Numbered from the stretch's first letter, positions 1 through 10,400 are shown. The stretch is DNA of 13,348 nt from Lojkania enalia (GCA_010094045.1 ML986970.1:3051-16398); one strand, 5' to 3'. Translations and numbers: made by a program. Notes: generated by a model from the letters alone, not told the origin.

Positions 1-2637
1 TATAAATATAAAGTTCTACCTTTTAGATTATATAATAGTTTAGTAACTTACTAGTACTATATAAATAACGTACTAATCGACTACCTAGATAACTTCTATA
101 TTACTTACCTAGATAATATTCTTATCTACTTTAAAGATAAGGCGATATATGCTATCTACGTTAAGAAAGTTTTTAAGAAATTATATTAAGTAGGGTTATA
201 AGTTAATATTAAGAAGAGCGAATTCTATATTACCCGAACTAAATATCTTAGCTATATCCTCTTAAATAAAGGCCTTAAGGTTAATCTAGAGAAGGTAGAA
301 GTACTATATAACTAGCAGCTATCTACTATTATAACAGGTGTGAAATCCTTCTTAGGTTTTACTAGATTCTACCAATAGTTTATACCGGAATTCTCGCGTG
401 TTATAAAGCTAATTATCGTACTATAGAGCCCTATAACCCCTTTTATATAGACTTTAGAATGTAATATTACCTTTAAAAAATTAAAGTCAGCTCTATTAAG
501 TATACTTACTTTCTACTACTTTAACCCTGTGTTAGAAATAAAAATGGAAACTAATACCTCTAATAGAATAGTTATAGGAGTACTATTATAGAAATATTCT
601 AACGGAAAATAGTACCCTATAATATTCTATAGTAAGGTTTTATCCGGTTCGGAACTAAACTAGGAGATTTATAATAAGGAACTGTTTGTAATCGTTACTA
701 CGTTTAAGTAATAGAGGGTAGAACTTACTTTAGTAGCTACTAGGACTCTAGTATATACTAATTATTACTTACTCGAATATTTTATAACTATAAAGGTACT
801 TAATACTTATTAAGTTTATTAGACCGAGGAATTAGCTTAGTATTAGTTCCGAATCGAGTACACTCTAGGTAAGAATAATACTAGAGTAGATATCCTTAGT
901 CATTACGAATAAGATATAGAAAACTTAAAAGTAGCTTAAACTAATAACCGGTTAAGAGTTCTATTTAAACCGTATTAACTTCACCCCTAAATTAATACTA
1001 AATTAGCCTAGTCCTATATTACCTAAATAATAACTTAAGTAGCTATACTAAATGTTATTAAAGGCTAGAAGTAGGTTATATTACTAAACTCTCTAGAGTT
1101 AATCGACGTATTACTATAGGAAAACTAAGCCTCCTTTATATAGGAACACATACTTCTACCCTACAAGTATTAGATAGAGAATAGACTACTCCTCTACGAT
1201 AATCGCTTATATATTCTATTAGATTTAGGCCTTTATACGCGATTTATATAAGAGGCTTATAACTAAGTATCTTCCGCACACCTAAACGCTACTAAAATCT
1301 ATTAGTTACTATTTTAGAAGTACTATTAGAAGAGTATAGAAGCTACTTGCAAACGATATATATAGAATTATATTCTATACCGTAAAGCTTATCCGATATA
1401 AATTTAAACCCTAGGTTTTATCTACCTACTTCCTATACTAAATCGACTAATATAGTACCTATATATTAACTTTAAGAATTTTCCTATAGATAAGTCCGAA
1501 TATAATTAGATTATAGTGGTAATCAATCGCCTGTCTAAATAAGTAGTATCTATCCCCTACTATCGTATAATTAACGTAAGGGGAATAGCCGAATTATTTA
1601 TTTAATAGGTATACCGCTTTAACTATACACCCGAAACTATTATTTTAAACTAAAAACCTTAGTTTATATCTAATTTCTAGTCCAAATTCTACTGTATCTT
1701 AGGCGTAAAGATTAAACTATCTACTACTTATTATAAAGAGACTAATAGATAGATAGAGATTATAAATAAGTATATTAATTAGAGACTGCGCCCTTTTATA
1801 TTCTTCTACTAGAACAACTAGAGTTTTCTATTATCTATAATCGACCGAGTATAAGTAACTCTACCTTATATAACTATCAGAATATCCCTATATTAGATCC
1901 TATATAGATTTAAGCCCTATTAGAGTTAGAATTAGAAATATTCTATTAATTCTATTACTATAATAGATAAATTAAATTATAAAAACGTCTTAGCTCTAGT
2001 AACTCGTATATATATAGCTTAGGAAACTGTAAAGGCTAATATTAAGAAGGCTTAGGATTGTATATAATCTATTATTAACTATTACTAATAACTAATTAAT
2101 TAATAGATTAGTAATATAGTCTACCTAAATACTAAGAACTTTACGGTCTAAAAACCGAGCCGAAAGCTATCTAATTAATAGGAGGGCCCTTTTAAAGTAT
2201 TAGAATAGGTTGGAAACTTATACCGTCTATAGCTACTCTTAGGGTTAAGAATATATAATGTTTTCGCACTAAACCTACTATATAAGAACCTCCAGGACCC
2301 TCTACTAGGGTAAGAAGCTCTAAAACCACCCGCTATCGCTATTAAGGGGGTAGAAGAGTAGAAGGTTAAAGAAATACTAGCTAGTAAGCTATATTATAAA
2401 ACCCTTAAATACTGTATAAAATAGGTAGGATATAATCCTAACCTAGTCTAGTATAAAGCCTTAAATTTTATAGGTTCACCTTACAAGCTAAAAGCTTTTT
2501 ATAATAAGTATCCGAATTAGCTAGAACCCCTAAAAACCCTAACCAAATAGATTAAGATATATAAGAATAGTATAGAGAATATAGATTACCTGGTAGATAA
2601 TAACGTATAAGAGTTGAGTAGTAGATTTAAAAACTAA
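1..2637 (+). pseudogene. pol: gypsy pol relic: reverse transcriptase, RNase H, integrase, chromodomain
   Basis: Frame 1 reads as one polyprotein from base 1 to about 2637 with many TAA/TAG stops but no frameshift. Reverse transcriptase: the YxDD box reads YLDN (106-117, last Asp changed to Asn), followed by KSEF and KYL motifs and VKSFLGFTRFY (near 340-375). RNase H: ETDASD-like box now ETNTSN (547-564). Integrase: the zinc-finger region near 1260-1390 keeps one Cys but other ligands look like Tyr; the DDE core has Asn at 1525 (VINRLSK) and 1648, and the Glu at 1756 is kept. The 36-codon step from 1648 to 1756 matches the expected DD35E spacing. Chromodomain: about 2353-2490, with three expected Trp codons now TAG (2359, 2422, 2449). 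In the intact family, pol copies and inserts the element and the chromodomain steers integration to heterochromatin. Here the active sites are destroyed. Confidence 0.92.
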
Positions 2638-2652
2638 AGTATAGGCCCGAAA

Positions 2653-3159
2653 TTACTCCTCTATAAAATTTAGAGGGTCTAATAGCAGGCTGTTAGATAC
2701 CTCTCTAGTTCTCTCTTCCTCTACCCTCCTTCCCCTTCTTTCCCTCCGGACTCCCCCTAAACCTCTCCTATCTTATTCTTAGCCGCTTAAGAGCGCTATA
2801 ATATTAGCTTAAAAGCTAGATACTAGAGCCTTTAAGGCTAAAACCTAATAGAGTAACTTAATACTCTAGTAGAATAAAGCTACCTAGATACTAGCCGTAA
2901 GAAGGCTATTTTCCTAACTCTTTACAACCTAGGCTATAAGCGCTAGGCTATAAGCGGACTCTAAAATAGCCTTAAAAACTACCTTTTTATTCTCCTTATC
3001 TCTTATATATTAGGCCGCTACTTATAGTTTAAGATAGCCCCGGAGGATTAGAAACTCCTTCTTATAGTAGGAGGGGATCTATAAGTACGTTAGTAGTAAA
3101 TACTCTACTAGTATTAGATACAATTCGTATAGGGTTATACTTTTTATTTTATAAGGTAT
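2653..3159 (-). pseudogene. Candidate antisense ORF relic between gypsy pol and 3' LTR
   Basis: Reading the minus strand through stops gives about 168 codons, from an ATA that could be a mutated ATG (3159-3157) to a TAA (2655-2653). Eleven internal stops, all TAA or TAG, are what RIP makes from Gln and Trp codons; the density resembles that of the neighbouring pol relic. The predicted chain starts near KSITLYELY, has a helical-looking middle with Leu, Ala and Val, then an Arg/Gly/Glu-rich stretch from the purine-rich minus strand (2700-2770), and ends near LDPLNFIEE. It would converge tail to tail with pol, 15 bases apart. I do not recognise a domain. Antisense ORFs in this position are known from some plant Ty3/gypsy elements. 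The plus strand can also be read here with a slightly higher stop density, so coding is only a hypothesis. Confidence 0.35.
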
Positions 3160-3703
3160 AATACTCGCATTTTTTTAATCTTAGAAACCGAAAGATAAAT
3201 ATTATATACTACCCGCAGGCGAGCGCGCGTATAGTTTAAAAGTAGATAATTTAAAAAACTTTTAAAGAGGTTCTAAAAGGTAGATAGAGTAGTATATTAA
3301 TTAATTTTTTCTTAGAGGCGTTAGCGATACTTTAATAATTAACAGTTCTAGGGACGTATAATAATATATACGGAGTAGAAGTTATTATTTAATTAAGGAA
3401 GCTTAGTTGATAATAATCTAGTAATATACTAAGGCTAGTAAATACTCGTTACTATACGCGACGAAATTGCAATATTAATAAACTGTTATAATAGTAGTTA
3501 CTAGCTAATATATAGGTTAATTATATTTACCGCAAAAAAAAAAACCTTACTTAATATTACGTTAATAAATATATCTCTATAGGTAACCGCACGTATTAGC
3601 TCTTATTAGTAAATACCTCCTTAAAGAAATTTCTTTATACTAGAACCCATCTATAACAGCCCCGATTCCCTCCCGAACTAGTATAGATAGGGACTATTAG
3701 CCT
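3160..3703. other. Unassigned RIP-degraded DNA, probably 3' untranslated part of the gypsy element
   Basis: About 545 bases between the candidate antisense ORF and the purine tract. The sequence is AT-rich and TpA-rich, with an 11-base A run near 3534-3544 and a short GC-rich patch near 3210-3230 that is low in CpA and so escaped RIP. Both strands carry stops in all frames, and I recognise no protein or repeat. By position it belongs to the gypsy element. Confidence 0.4.
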
Positions 3704-3716
3704 ATAAGGAGGGGGG
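3704..3716 (+). other. Candidate polypurine tract for plus-strand priming
   Basis: The run ATAAGGAGGGGGG lies after the pol relic and directly before a sequence with LTR-like features. In LTR retrotransposons a purine tract resists RNase H and primes plus-strand DNA synthesis right next to the 3' LTR. Purine runs lack CpA and so would survive RIP, which explains why it stands out. Position and composition fit; there is no 5' LTR in the window to confirm the junction. Confidence 0.5.
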
Positions 3717-3930
3717 TAGTATAATAATACAAAGAAATCGTTCTACGAAAAGTTTTATATATAATCTTATCTTAAAGCTTTTCGCTTATCTTATCCTACC
3801 CCTAGTTCTACCTCTTTTCTCTTCCGTATATAATTGTATACTCCCTTATAAGTAGCTTAATAGTTCTTCTATATCCTTTTGTATAAGGCTTATAGATGTT
3901 AATAGAATTCCTAGGTTCCTAATCCCCTAC
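3717..3930 (+). repeat. Candidate 3' LTR of the gypsy element
   Basis: About 210 bases directly after the purine tract. It has the usual small size of fungal gypsy LTRs, a TATA-like TATATAATTG near 3827-3836, and lies before the point where the minus-strand Fot-B transposase reading becomes recognisable. The expected TG and CA ends would be changed to TA by RIP, so exact ends cannot be read; the start could be 3717 or 3720. The alternative is that this stretch is the 3' end of Fot-B, whose expected length would also reach about 3717, but no copy of the Fot-B terminal repeat is seen there. Confidence 0.4.
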
Positions 3931-4747
3931 GCACTCTTATATGCCTCTAAGTAGATTTATACCGTATTTGGACTTATTATCTTGCCTATACTGTTATAAG
4001 ATCTTATTAAGATACTTTATCTCTAAATCTACTATTTTGTACGCTGTTTTCGCTTGCTTATTATCTTATTTACTTTTTATAGTATCTTATTTTTAGTTTA
4101 AAGTATCGCCAGCTTAGTTATAAGAATAAGTATACCCTTCTAGATCTAGTATATAGCCTCTATAATAGGTGTTAGACTTAAATTTTAATAATTTATAATT
4201 CGATTAGTTATAAGTATTATTTACAATATAAATTTATCTTACTTTACAAGCGTTTTTACAATCTAGGGTGTTATAATAGTAGATGTAATAGTAGTCTAAA
4301 GTAGTAGTATCTCTAATCGAATATTAAGCTTTAAAATAACCCGATCTAGTCTAAAAGAGACTAATTTAGTCCCTCTAAAGCCTTCTTTAATATTATCTAA
4401 TATTATAGCTATTTAATAAGCTTTATAGAATATAGGGATAAACTTAAGCTTTAAAATATAGTAGATACGATTATATATCAGCTCCTCGACCTACTGGCTA
4501 TAAGCCTTTTTTAAGGGCCTAAAACAGCCTATATTAAGCAGCTAAAGTAGATAAGATAAGTACGTAGATATATAGATAGTAATAATCTTATATAGTTTAT
4601 AATAATTATTAAATTCAGACGTATTATAGCTACTATAACCGTCTATAATTAGTATCTAATAGACGCTCTTTATACGAGGTAGTATATACTTCTTAAAATG
4701 CTTAATCCAGTTGAGAGTAATAGTATTAGTAATCTATCTGTTAATAC
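3931..4747 (-). pseudogene. Fot-B transposase relic, C-terminal half
   Basis: Read on the minus strand from 4747 downwards, this continues the DDE domain of the N-terminal half on the other side of Fot-A. It starts with a degraded SxNGW-type box and TLNWIKHF, then LIIDGYSSY with the second catalytic Asp kept (GAC at 4643-4641). The third catalytic position, in the LLNIGCF box, is Asn (4535-4533) where the family has Asp. The two lie 36 codons apart, the same spacing as in Fot-A. Further motifs are PLKKAYS, VEELI, FRGTKLV and a basic ISKRKQRTK segment near 4060-4035. One frame holds down to about 4040; the tail below it is uncertain and may contain a one-base shift near 4010-4030. No C-terminal zinc knuckle is found before the reading ends near 3930. 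Confidence 0.8.
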
Positions 4748-4749
4748 TA

Positions 4750-4792
4750 ACGTATTTCACAAGCGAATCGCCCACCTAAGTAAGTCGCCTAC
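4750..4792 (+). repeat. Fot-A left terminal inverted repeat
   Basis: Begins ACGTATTTCACAAGCG. Against the reverse complement of 6561-6603 it shows eight mismatches in 43 positions, all of them C/T or G/A transitions, as expected if two identical repeats were hit independently by RIP. A TA at 4748-4749 precedes it. Terminal repeats of this class are the binding sites of the transposase. Confidence 0.93.
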
Positions 4793-4812
4793 TTTTGCTA
4801 AGAAGTTATATC

Positions 4813-6540
4813 CTACCTACTTACAACGCGATACAGCAACTACCTTAACCTTAATTAATCTATTAAGAAGGTTAGATATTACTAGCTATCTTAGCTATTA
4901 ATTAAGATTAAATTTAGAGCGTACGAAGTATTATAACTACTTATAGCATCCCCCGAACAACGCTTAGAGACTAATATGCCGGTAAACCTTTACGACGCGA
5001 TTATAAGCCTAATTTAAAGAAGCTTATAAAGCTAGAAGAATTAACTATAATATAGTATATACTAGACCTATTATCTTATAGATACCCTCCTATAATCGAT
5101 AGTATACGAGATATAGCTAACTATTTACTTAGAGCTCGCTCTATAGACTAGGTCGGTAAAAACTAGCTAACAAACTTTATTAATCGTATTCCTAAGCTTA
5201 AAATATACTTCTGTTAAAAATACAACTATTAAAAAGCTCTCTGTAAGGATCTTAAAGTTATTAGTAGTTAGTTCGACCTAGTACGTAATACTAAAGTAAA
5301 GTATAGTATTATTAATAATAATATCTATAATTTCGACGAGACGGGCTTCTAGATAGGTATCGCATCTACTAGTAAAGTAGTTACTAGTATTAAGCTATTA
5401 GCTAGTTAACTAAAATCACTGCAGCTAGGTAATTATAAGTAAGTAATAGTTATTTAAGCTATTAGCGCTCGCGGTAATACTATTCTACTATTTATTATCT
5501 TTACTAGCAAGCAGCACCTCTCTATATAGTATTAGGGCGATAATATACTACCTAGAAGAGTAATCGCGCTAAGTAATAGTAGATAGATAAATAATAAGCT
5601 CGTAATTAAATAGTTAGAGCGTTTTAATCAGTATATAAGGTAGTATATAGTAGGCGCTTATCGTCTGCTAGTTATTAATAGCTATAAGAACTATAAGTCT
5701 ACTAAGTTTCAGCTGCTCTGTAAAGAGAAGAATATTATTCTATTATATATGCCGGTACATTTATCGTATCTACTACAGCCTCTAAATGTAGGCTACTTCT
5801 TACTATTAAAGAAAGTATATAGGCGCAAGATTGATAAGCTTATATAAGCTAGTATCTACTATATTATAAAGCTCGACTTTCTACCAACCTTTTGTATAGT
5901 ATATTAGCGCTCTATTACTAAGGCTAATATATACGCAAGCTTTCGAGGTACTAGTCTAATACTATATAATCCTAATATAGTACTATTAAAGCTCGATATT
6001 AAGCTTCGTACTCTATTACTACTACTAGCAGCTAGTTGCCTCTAGGAGTTAAAAATACTAACTAACACCGTCGAACTAGGGTCTTAAATAATGCTAATTC
6101 AAGACTATATTGCTAGGTATTAGAATAGCTCACCTACTACGATTAATAATTCTCTTAATTCGCTTACTAAAGGTACTATATAGATAGCTTATTTATGCGT
6201 ACTATTTTAGCGTTAGGTTAGTCAGCTTTAAGAAGTAAATAAGGCTCTATCGCAGCGCAAAAAGCAATTAAAAAAGGTTCTATAGAAGTAAGGTAGCTTT
6301 ACTAAGGCTAAAGCTGCTGAGATAGCTGTTTAAAAGGAGGTAGATAAGCAGCTAGAGGATAAAGTACGCGCAGGTAGGAAGCGTAGAAGAGTAGGTATAC
6401 TATACTAGAAGTACTGCAGCTGCTACAGCAAGCTTAGATATAATACTAGAATTTGTATAGTAGTAGATAAATAGTATATCTATCCCCTATTAAATTATTA
6501 TAGTAATACCTGCAGGCGTTATTACAATGCACGCCTCTAA
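4813..6540 (+). pseudogene. Fot-A transposase relic (CENP-B-type HTH plus DDE_1 domain)
   Basis: Frame 1 reads through without a frameshift. The first segment has EGRILLAI and an N-terminal helix-turn-helix with YSIPRTTLRD (about 4945-4974). A second DNA-binding segment follows, with ILDL and a VGKN box (about 5059-5175). The DDE domain has an intact first Asp in YNFDETGF (Asp at 5335), while the second (5677, VINSYKN) and third (5785, LLQPLNVG) are Asn where the family has Asp, 36 codons apart. A C-terminal coiled or basic segment (about 6220-6400) ends in a CCHC knuckle with C6415, Tyr at 6424 and 6439 where Cys and His are expected, and C6454. The intact enzyme cuts the element at its inverted repeats and joins it to TA sites in the nucleus. 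Two of three catalytic residues and half the knuckle ligands are lost. The true ATG cannot be seen; TAA at 6538-6540 is the probable stop. Confidence 0.92.
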
Positions 6541-6560
6541 ATATAGAGATAGCTAATAAG

Positions 6561-6603
6561 GTAGGCAACTTGCTTGGGTGGGTAACTCGCTTGTGAAATA
6601 TAT
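6561..6603 (-). repeat. Fot-A right terminal inverted repeat
   Basis: Read on the minus strand it begins ATATATTTCACAAGCG, the RIP-altered partner of the left repeat. It still holds many TpG and CpA pairs that the flanks have lost. The TA at 6604-6605 is the target duplication. Confidence 0.93.
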
Positions 6604-6605
6604 TA

Positions 6606-7360
6606 ATACTAATCGGCTATTTTTTAGGTAAATCCTTCTCTTTATACTATTTAGTAAGGTGCCAGATCGCTTTAAAGATAATATAAGGTGGTAGTATATA
6701 TCTAAGAGCGCTAATATATTAGATAGTTATAACCTACTCTTAATTACCTAGTTTAAACGTCTTTATACCTCTTCGCTTATCTATACCTATAATAACTAGA
6801 GTACGTCTAATTTAGCTTATTATAAAGCCTATTTTATTAAAATTATACGTATTATTATTATTAATCCTATACTAAGCTTTAATTTTTACTATAAGTTTAA
6901 AGAATTTAGTTATTACCTTTAATTCTTCTTACTAGACTTTCTAATAGTCGTATAGATAATTTAGACGTACTTTAAGCTTAGGATAGTATTATATAAAGTT
7001 TCTAGGCTAGTCTTAGCTAATATTACGTTTACTGCGTCTACGTAGGATTAAATTAGCTATACCTATAATATAATAGTAGTTTAGAGGCTGTCCTCGAAGA
7101 TCTAGGTTAAGAATGCGATTAGCAAGTACTCTCTTCTTTAGATTAGTTAACAGTCTTAAATTAGCCGTATAATTATATTTTACTTTAATTCCGGCGCGTT
7201 AGTATTATAATATTATCTCTAATATATTAAATATTACTACAGCGCGTTATACACTTTAAATTTAATCTTAATTAATAGCGGATTTTGCAAGCTATATTTA
7301 GGCCTCTTTTAAAATAATTTAAGGCTGTTATAATAATTGTATTGTAATAGTAGGGTAGTA
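6606..7360 (-). pseudogene. Fot-B transposase relic, N-terminal half
   Basis: Minus-strand reading from about 7360 to the Fot-A insertion, in one frame. It shows an SAINQD segment like that of Fot-A, a helix-turn-helix region near 7250-7200, RVLANRILNLDLRG (about 7140-7095) as the start of the second DNA-binding segment, then the first catalytic box YNFNKIGF at 6847-6824. In that box the family has NFDETGF, so Asp, Glu and Thr have become Asn, Lys and Ile, all by G-to-A or C-to-T changes. Further motifs are LVIIGIDKRRG, LGNQEQVITI and LPPYIIF. The reading stops at the Fot-A junction within the box that precedes NGW. The start codon is not visible. Confidence 0.85.
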
Positions 7361-7380
7361 TACTAAGTTTTAGTAATAGA

Positions 7381-7415
7381 GTACGCCGCTCGCTATGTCG
7401 CGCTACTCGCTACGT
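7381..7415 (-). repeat. Candidate Fot-B terminal inverted repeat
   Basis: Read on the minus strand it begins ACGTAGCGAGTAGCGCGACA, is GC-rich against its surroundings, and abuts TA (7416-7417). It starts with ACGT like the Fot-A repeat and lies at the right distance from the transposase relic. The partner repeat is not in the window, so it is unconfirmed. Confidence 0.5.
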
Positions 7416-7417
7416 TA

Positions 7418-10400
7418 TTATATTATAGGTTAAACTATAAAGCTATATAAACGCGCTTCTATATAAATATAGAAAAAAAAAAGGCTAGAAAAAGCTACTA
7501 TTTAAGAACGCGCTATAGGATAAGATTTAATAGATAGTTAAATAAGAGAAAAAAGTAGACTTTCTAGTAGAAGATATTAAGAAGATAGCTAGCCGGCTTA
7601 TATAGTAGGCGACTAAAGCAGTAGAGATATACTATCTAAAAGTAAGACTGTTATAGTTTATAAAATAATAGTAGAATAAGAACCTTATAGTACTAAAAAA
7701 GTTATATATATACTAGAGAAATAGAGTATATATAATATAGTAGTAAGGAAGAGAAGATATAGAACTATATAATATAGTAATAAAAGTAAAAAGACTCTTC
7801 TATAAGATAATCTAATAGTACTATAAATAATACTAGAAAGTATTCTTTAATAATAATAATAACGTATAGAAAGTAGCTAAATATCTAGACTCTTAAGTAA
7901 GTAGTTTATTTACTAGAATACTACTAATCTAAAAGACTAGCTAAAAGAGAGGAATTATTATAGAAGATAAAAAGATAGGATAAAAGCTACTCTATATATT
8001 CTTCTCTAACCTACTACTATATAAGTATAAGGAGACGCTAATAATATATAATTAACTCTACTATAAGCTAATAACTAAGTATAAGATAAAAGTAGCTATC
8101 TTTAAAGTAAATTTAGATAAGATATTAAAAAGAAATAGTCTACTAGTAAGAGTATAAAAAGAGCTATAGTTAGTTTTAGATAATAAGATTATATAACTAT
8201 TCGTAAGATCTCTTAAACTAGAAAAAATACTAAAAGAGTAGAAGGTTATAAAGATTATACTACTATAGAAGCTAAATAGAAAAGACTATATAATAGCTAA
8301 TAACTACTAGCTAATCTTACTATTGCTAATATTAGGTAAAGCGCTTAAGTTACTAGTAGCTAAGAGGATAATATATCTAGTAGAGAAGTATAGTTTCTTA
8401 TCTAAGATATACTTTAATATATAGAAGTAGAAAGTAAAAATATATATACTATTACTAGTTTTATTTAATATTAAAGAAGTATATAATAATATAGCTACTA
8501 AGCTAGAAATTAGAAGATTATAATAGTAATAGATTCTAGAGAAGATTATATAGTAGGTATAGAACTTTTATATAGAATAATAAGTATATATTCTTATTAA
8601 TAGTAGGATAATAGAAGTATAGAGGCTTCTATAGGTAGATCTTCTATAAGAATCTATACTTACTCCTATTCTTTTCCTCTTCTTTAATATAGACCTAGTA
8701 TAGAGTACTTTATAATATAATAGCTTAATAGTATTTATTAACAACTATTTAGTATAGGTTATAAGATAATTAGCTAAAGAAAATATATAGATTATCTAGA
8801 ATAAAGTAATTCTAATATTAGAAAAGTAGAAGTATGCTAGTAGAGTTTAGTTTAAGGTAACTAAAATAAACTTTATTTATCTTATATAATATAAAATAGT
8901 AGATAAAAATAATATAATACTATTATAGTTTAAAGAAAAAGATATTATACTAAAAAATAAAGTTAAACTACTAAACGTTATACTAGATAAGAAATTAAGG
9001 TTTAAAGTCTATCTAGTAGATAAAATAGGTAAAGTAATAAAAGTAGTACTAGTATTATATAGGATAAAGGAACTATAACTTAAAGTAGTTAAATAGTTAG
9101 TATAGAGTATAGTACTACTAGTAGTAGGCTATATATTACTAGTATAGTACCTAATTATAATATATAATATAAAGTAGCTTCTTTTATAGTTATAGAGAAT
9201 TATAGTATAAGTAGTAATTAGAGGATTCTATATAGTAGCTCTATCTATAGTAGAAGTAGAAGTAGGCCTACTTTTTATAAAATAGAAACTAAAAAAGTAA
9301 ATAATTATATTCTAGGTTTTAATTTATAAACTAGGTTAGTTATATTCCTACTAAATACTTAAATAATAATAACTATATATAAAGTATTAATCTCTATTTA
9401 TAAAGGTAGTAGAGATATATATAAATATTTAAATAGATATAATATTTAAAGTTAAACTATATATATATCTACTATAAGTAGAGTAACCTAAGGTAGTAAT
9501 ATATAAGAATAAAAAGTAGGTATAAGCTATTATAGAAGACTATTAACTAGAATAAGTAGATATATATATAAATATATTAGTATAGAATAGTAGAGTAAGT
9601 ATTAAAGTATATACTAAACTATTATAAATTTATATCTTAAAGATAGTAGTAAACTTAAACTAGACGGATATATACTTAACTAAACTACTAGTAATTAATA
9701 AAACTATTAACTAGTTATAAAGTTTATTATATATAGCTTTTAATAGAAATAGTTAGTTTATACTAGTATTAAGTATCTAGATCTTCTCTAACTTATAATT
9801 AGTACTATTATTAGTATATAATTAATAAGCTAATATATATTAAATTACTATAATAGAGATTATTAAGAAATTTTAGATAACTAATACTATATTATATTAG
9901 ATCCTAGAATATATAGAAATTAAAAGAAATAAGTAGATAGATAGACTAGTAAAAAAAGTAATAAGAGAGGAAAGTAAGCAACTACTATAGTAAAATAGAG
10001 TACTATAGTATCTAATATAGTTAGTATTAGAAAGAGCTAATATAATAGTAGAACTACTTCTACTAAAATAGAAAGAGAAGAGAAAGTTTATATAAAAGAT
10101 TTATACGGTATTTTATTTAGGTAAGTTAGTAGAAATATACTAATAGCTAAATAGTAATAAAACGGCTATTATTATATAACTATAGATAGGTAAAATATTT
10201 TTTAATAAATATCTCTATAAGATTAAGGATATAAATATAATAGTATATATATATAAATATAAAGAGTTAATAGTATTTCTCTTCTTATATAGAAGGTAGA
10301 AATAGTAAAAAGTAAAGTTATAATAGTAGTATAGATAACAGTTTAGCAAGCTATTATATATACTAGGAGAGTACTTAAGTAGATAAAAAGGAGACGGGTA

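Larger units (their letters stand above)
1..3930 (+). mobile_element. Ty3/gypsy chromovirus, 3' part, RIP-degraded, cut by the left window edge
   Basis: The domain order reverse transcriptase, RNase H, integrase, chromodomain is that of a Ty3/gypsy chromovirus, the main LTR retrotransposon group of filamentous fungi. Gag, protease, the start of the reverse transcriptase and the 5' LTR would lie left of the window. After pol come about 1.07 kb with a candidate antisense ORF, a purine-rich tract at about 3704-3716 and a candidate 3' LTR. The right boundary near 3930 is an inference: bases to its right read as a minus-strand transposase (Fot-B). The element cannot move by itself because its enzymes are full of stops. 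The element class is well supported; the outer boundary is not. Confidence 0.85.
4750..6603 (+). mobile_element. Fot-A: complete Fot1/Pot2-type (pogo-like) DNA transposon, 1854 bp, RIP-degraded
   Basis: Ends are defined by 43-bp terminal inverted repeats (4750-4792 and 6561-6603) and a TA target duplication (4748-4749 and 6604-6605). The length of 1854 bp is very close to the Pot2 size class of about 1.86 kb with 43-bp repeats. It carries one transposase relic in the same direction. It sits inside the Fot-B transposase gene; taking out 1856 bases (element plus one TA) restores the Fot-B frame, which independently confirms the ends. It keeps more CpA and TpG than the LINE to its right, in line with a younger insertion. 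Confidence 0.93.
3931..7415 (-). mobile_element. Fot-B: Fot1/Pot2-type (pogo-like) DNA transposon, split by Fot-A and truncated at the left
   Basis: A minus-strand transposase relic lies on both sides of Fot-A. Without Fot-A and one TA the two halves join in the same frame. The likely right end is a terminal inverted repeat at 7381-7415 followed by TA (7416-7417). From this end to the first catalytic motif is about 577 bases, close to the 585 in Fot-A, which supports the right boundary. The left terminal repeat is not in the window. The element seems cut near 3930 by the gypsy LTR, so the rest should lie beyond the gypsy 5' end, left of the window. It moves, when intact, by cut and paste into TA sites. 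All coding capacity is lost through RIP. Confidence 0.75.

Noticed and set aside
2693..3720. Plus-strand frame 2 reading as a Gag-like protein
   Set aside because: It carries more stops than the antisense frame, Gag should precede pol, and no capsid or zinc-knuckle motif is recognisable.
4698..4901. Short plus-strand open frame of 67 codons
   Set aside because: It straddles the Fot-A left end and terminal repeat in a frame different from the transposase relic; it is open only because the repeat escaped heavy mutation.
4741..6612. Ten-base direct repeat TTAATACTAA on both sides of Fot-A as a long target duplication
   Set aside because: With a TA duplication at 4748-4749 and 6604-6605 the terminal repeats are exactly 43 bp and the Fot-B frame and NGW-box spacing are restored. 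The ten-base match comes from a tandem AATACT in the host sequence.
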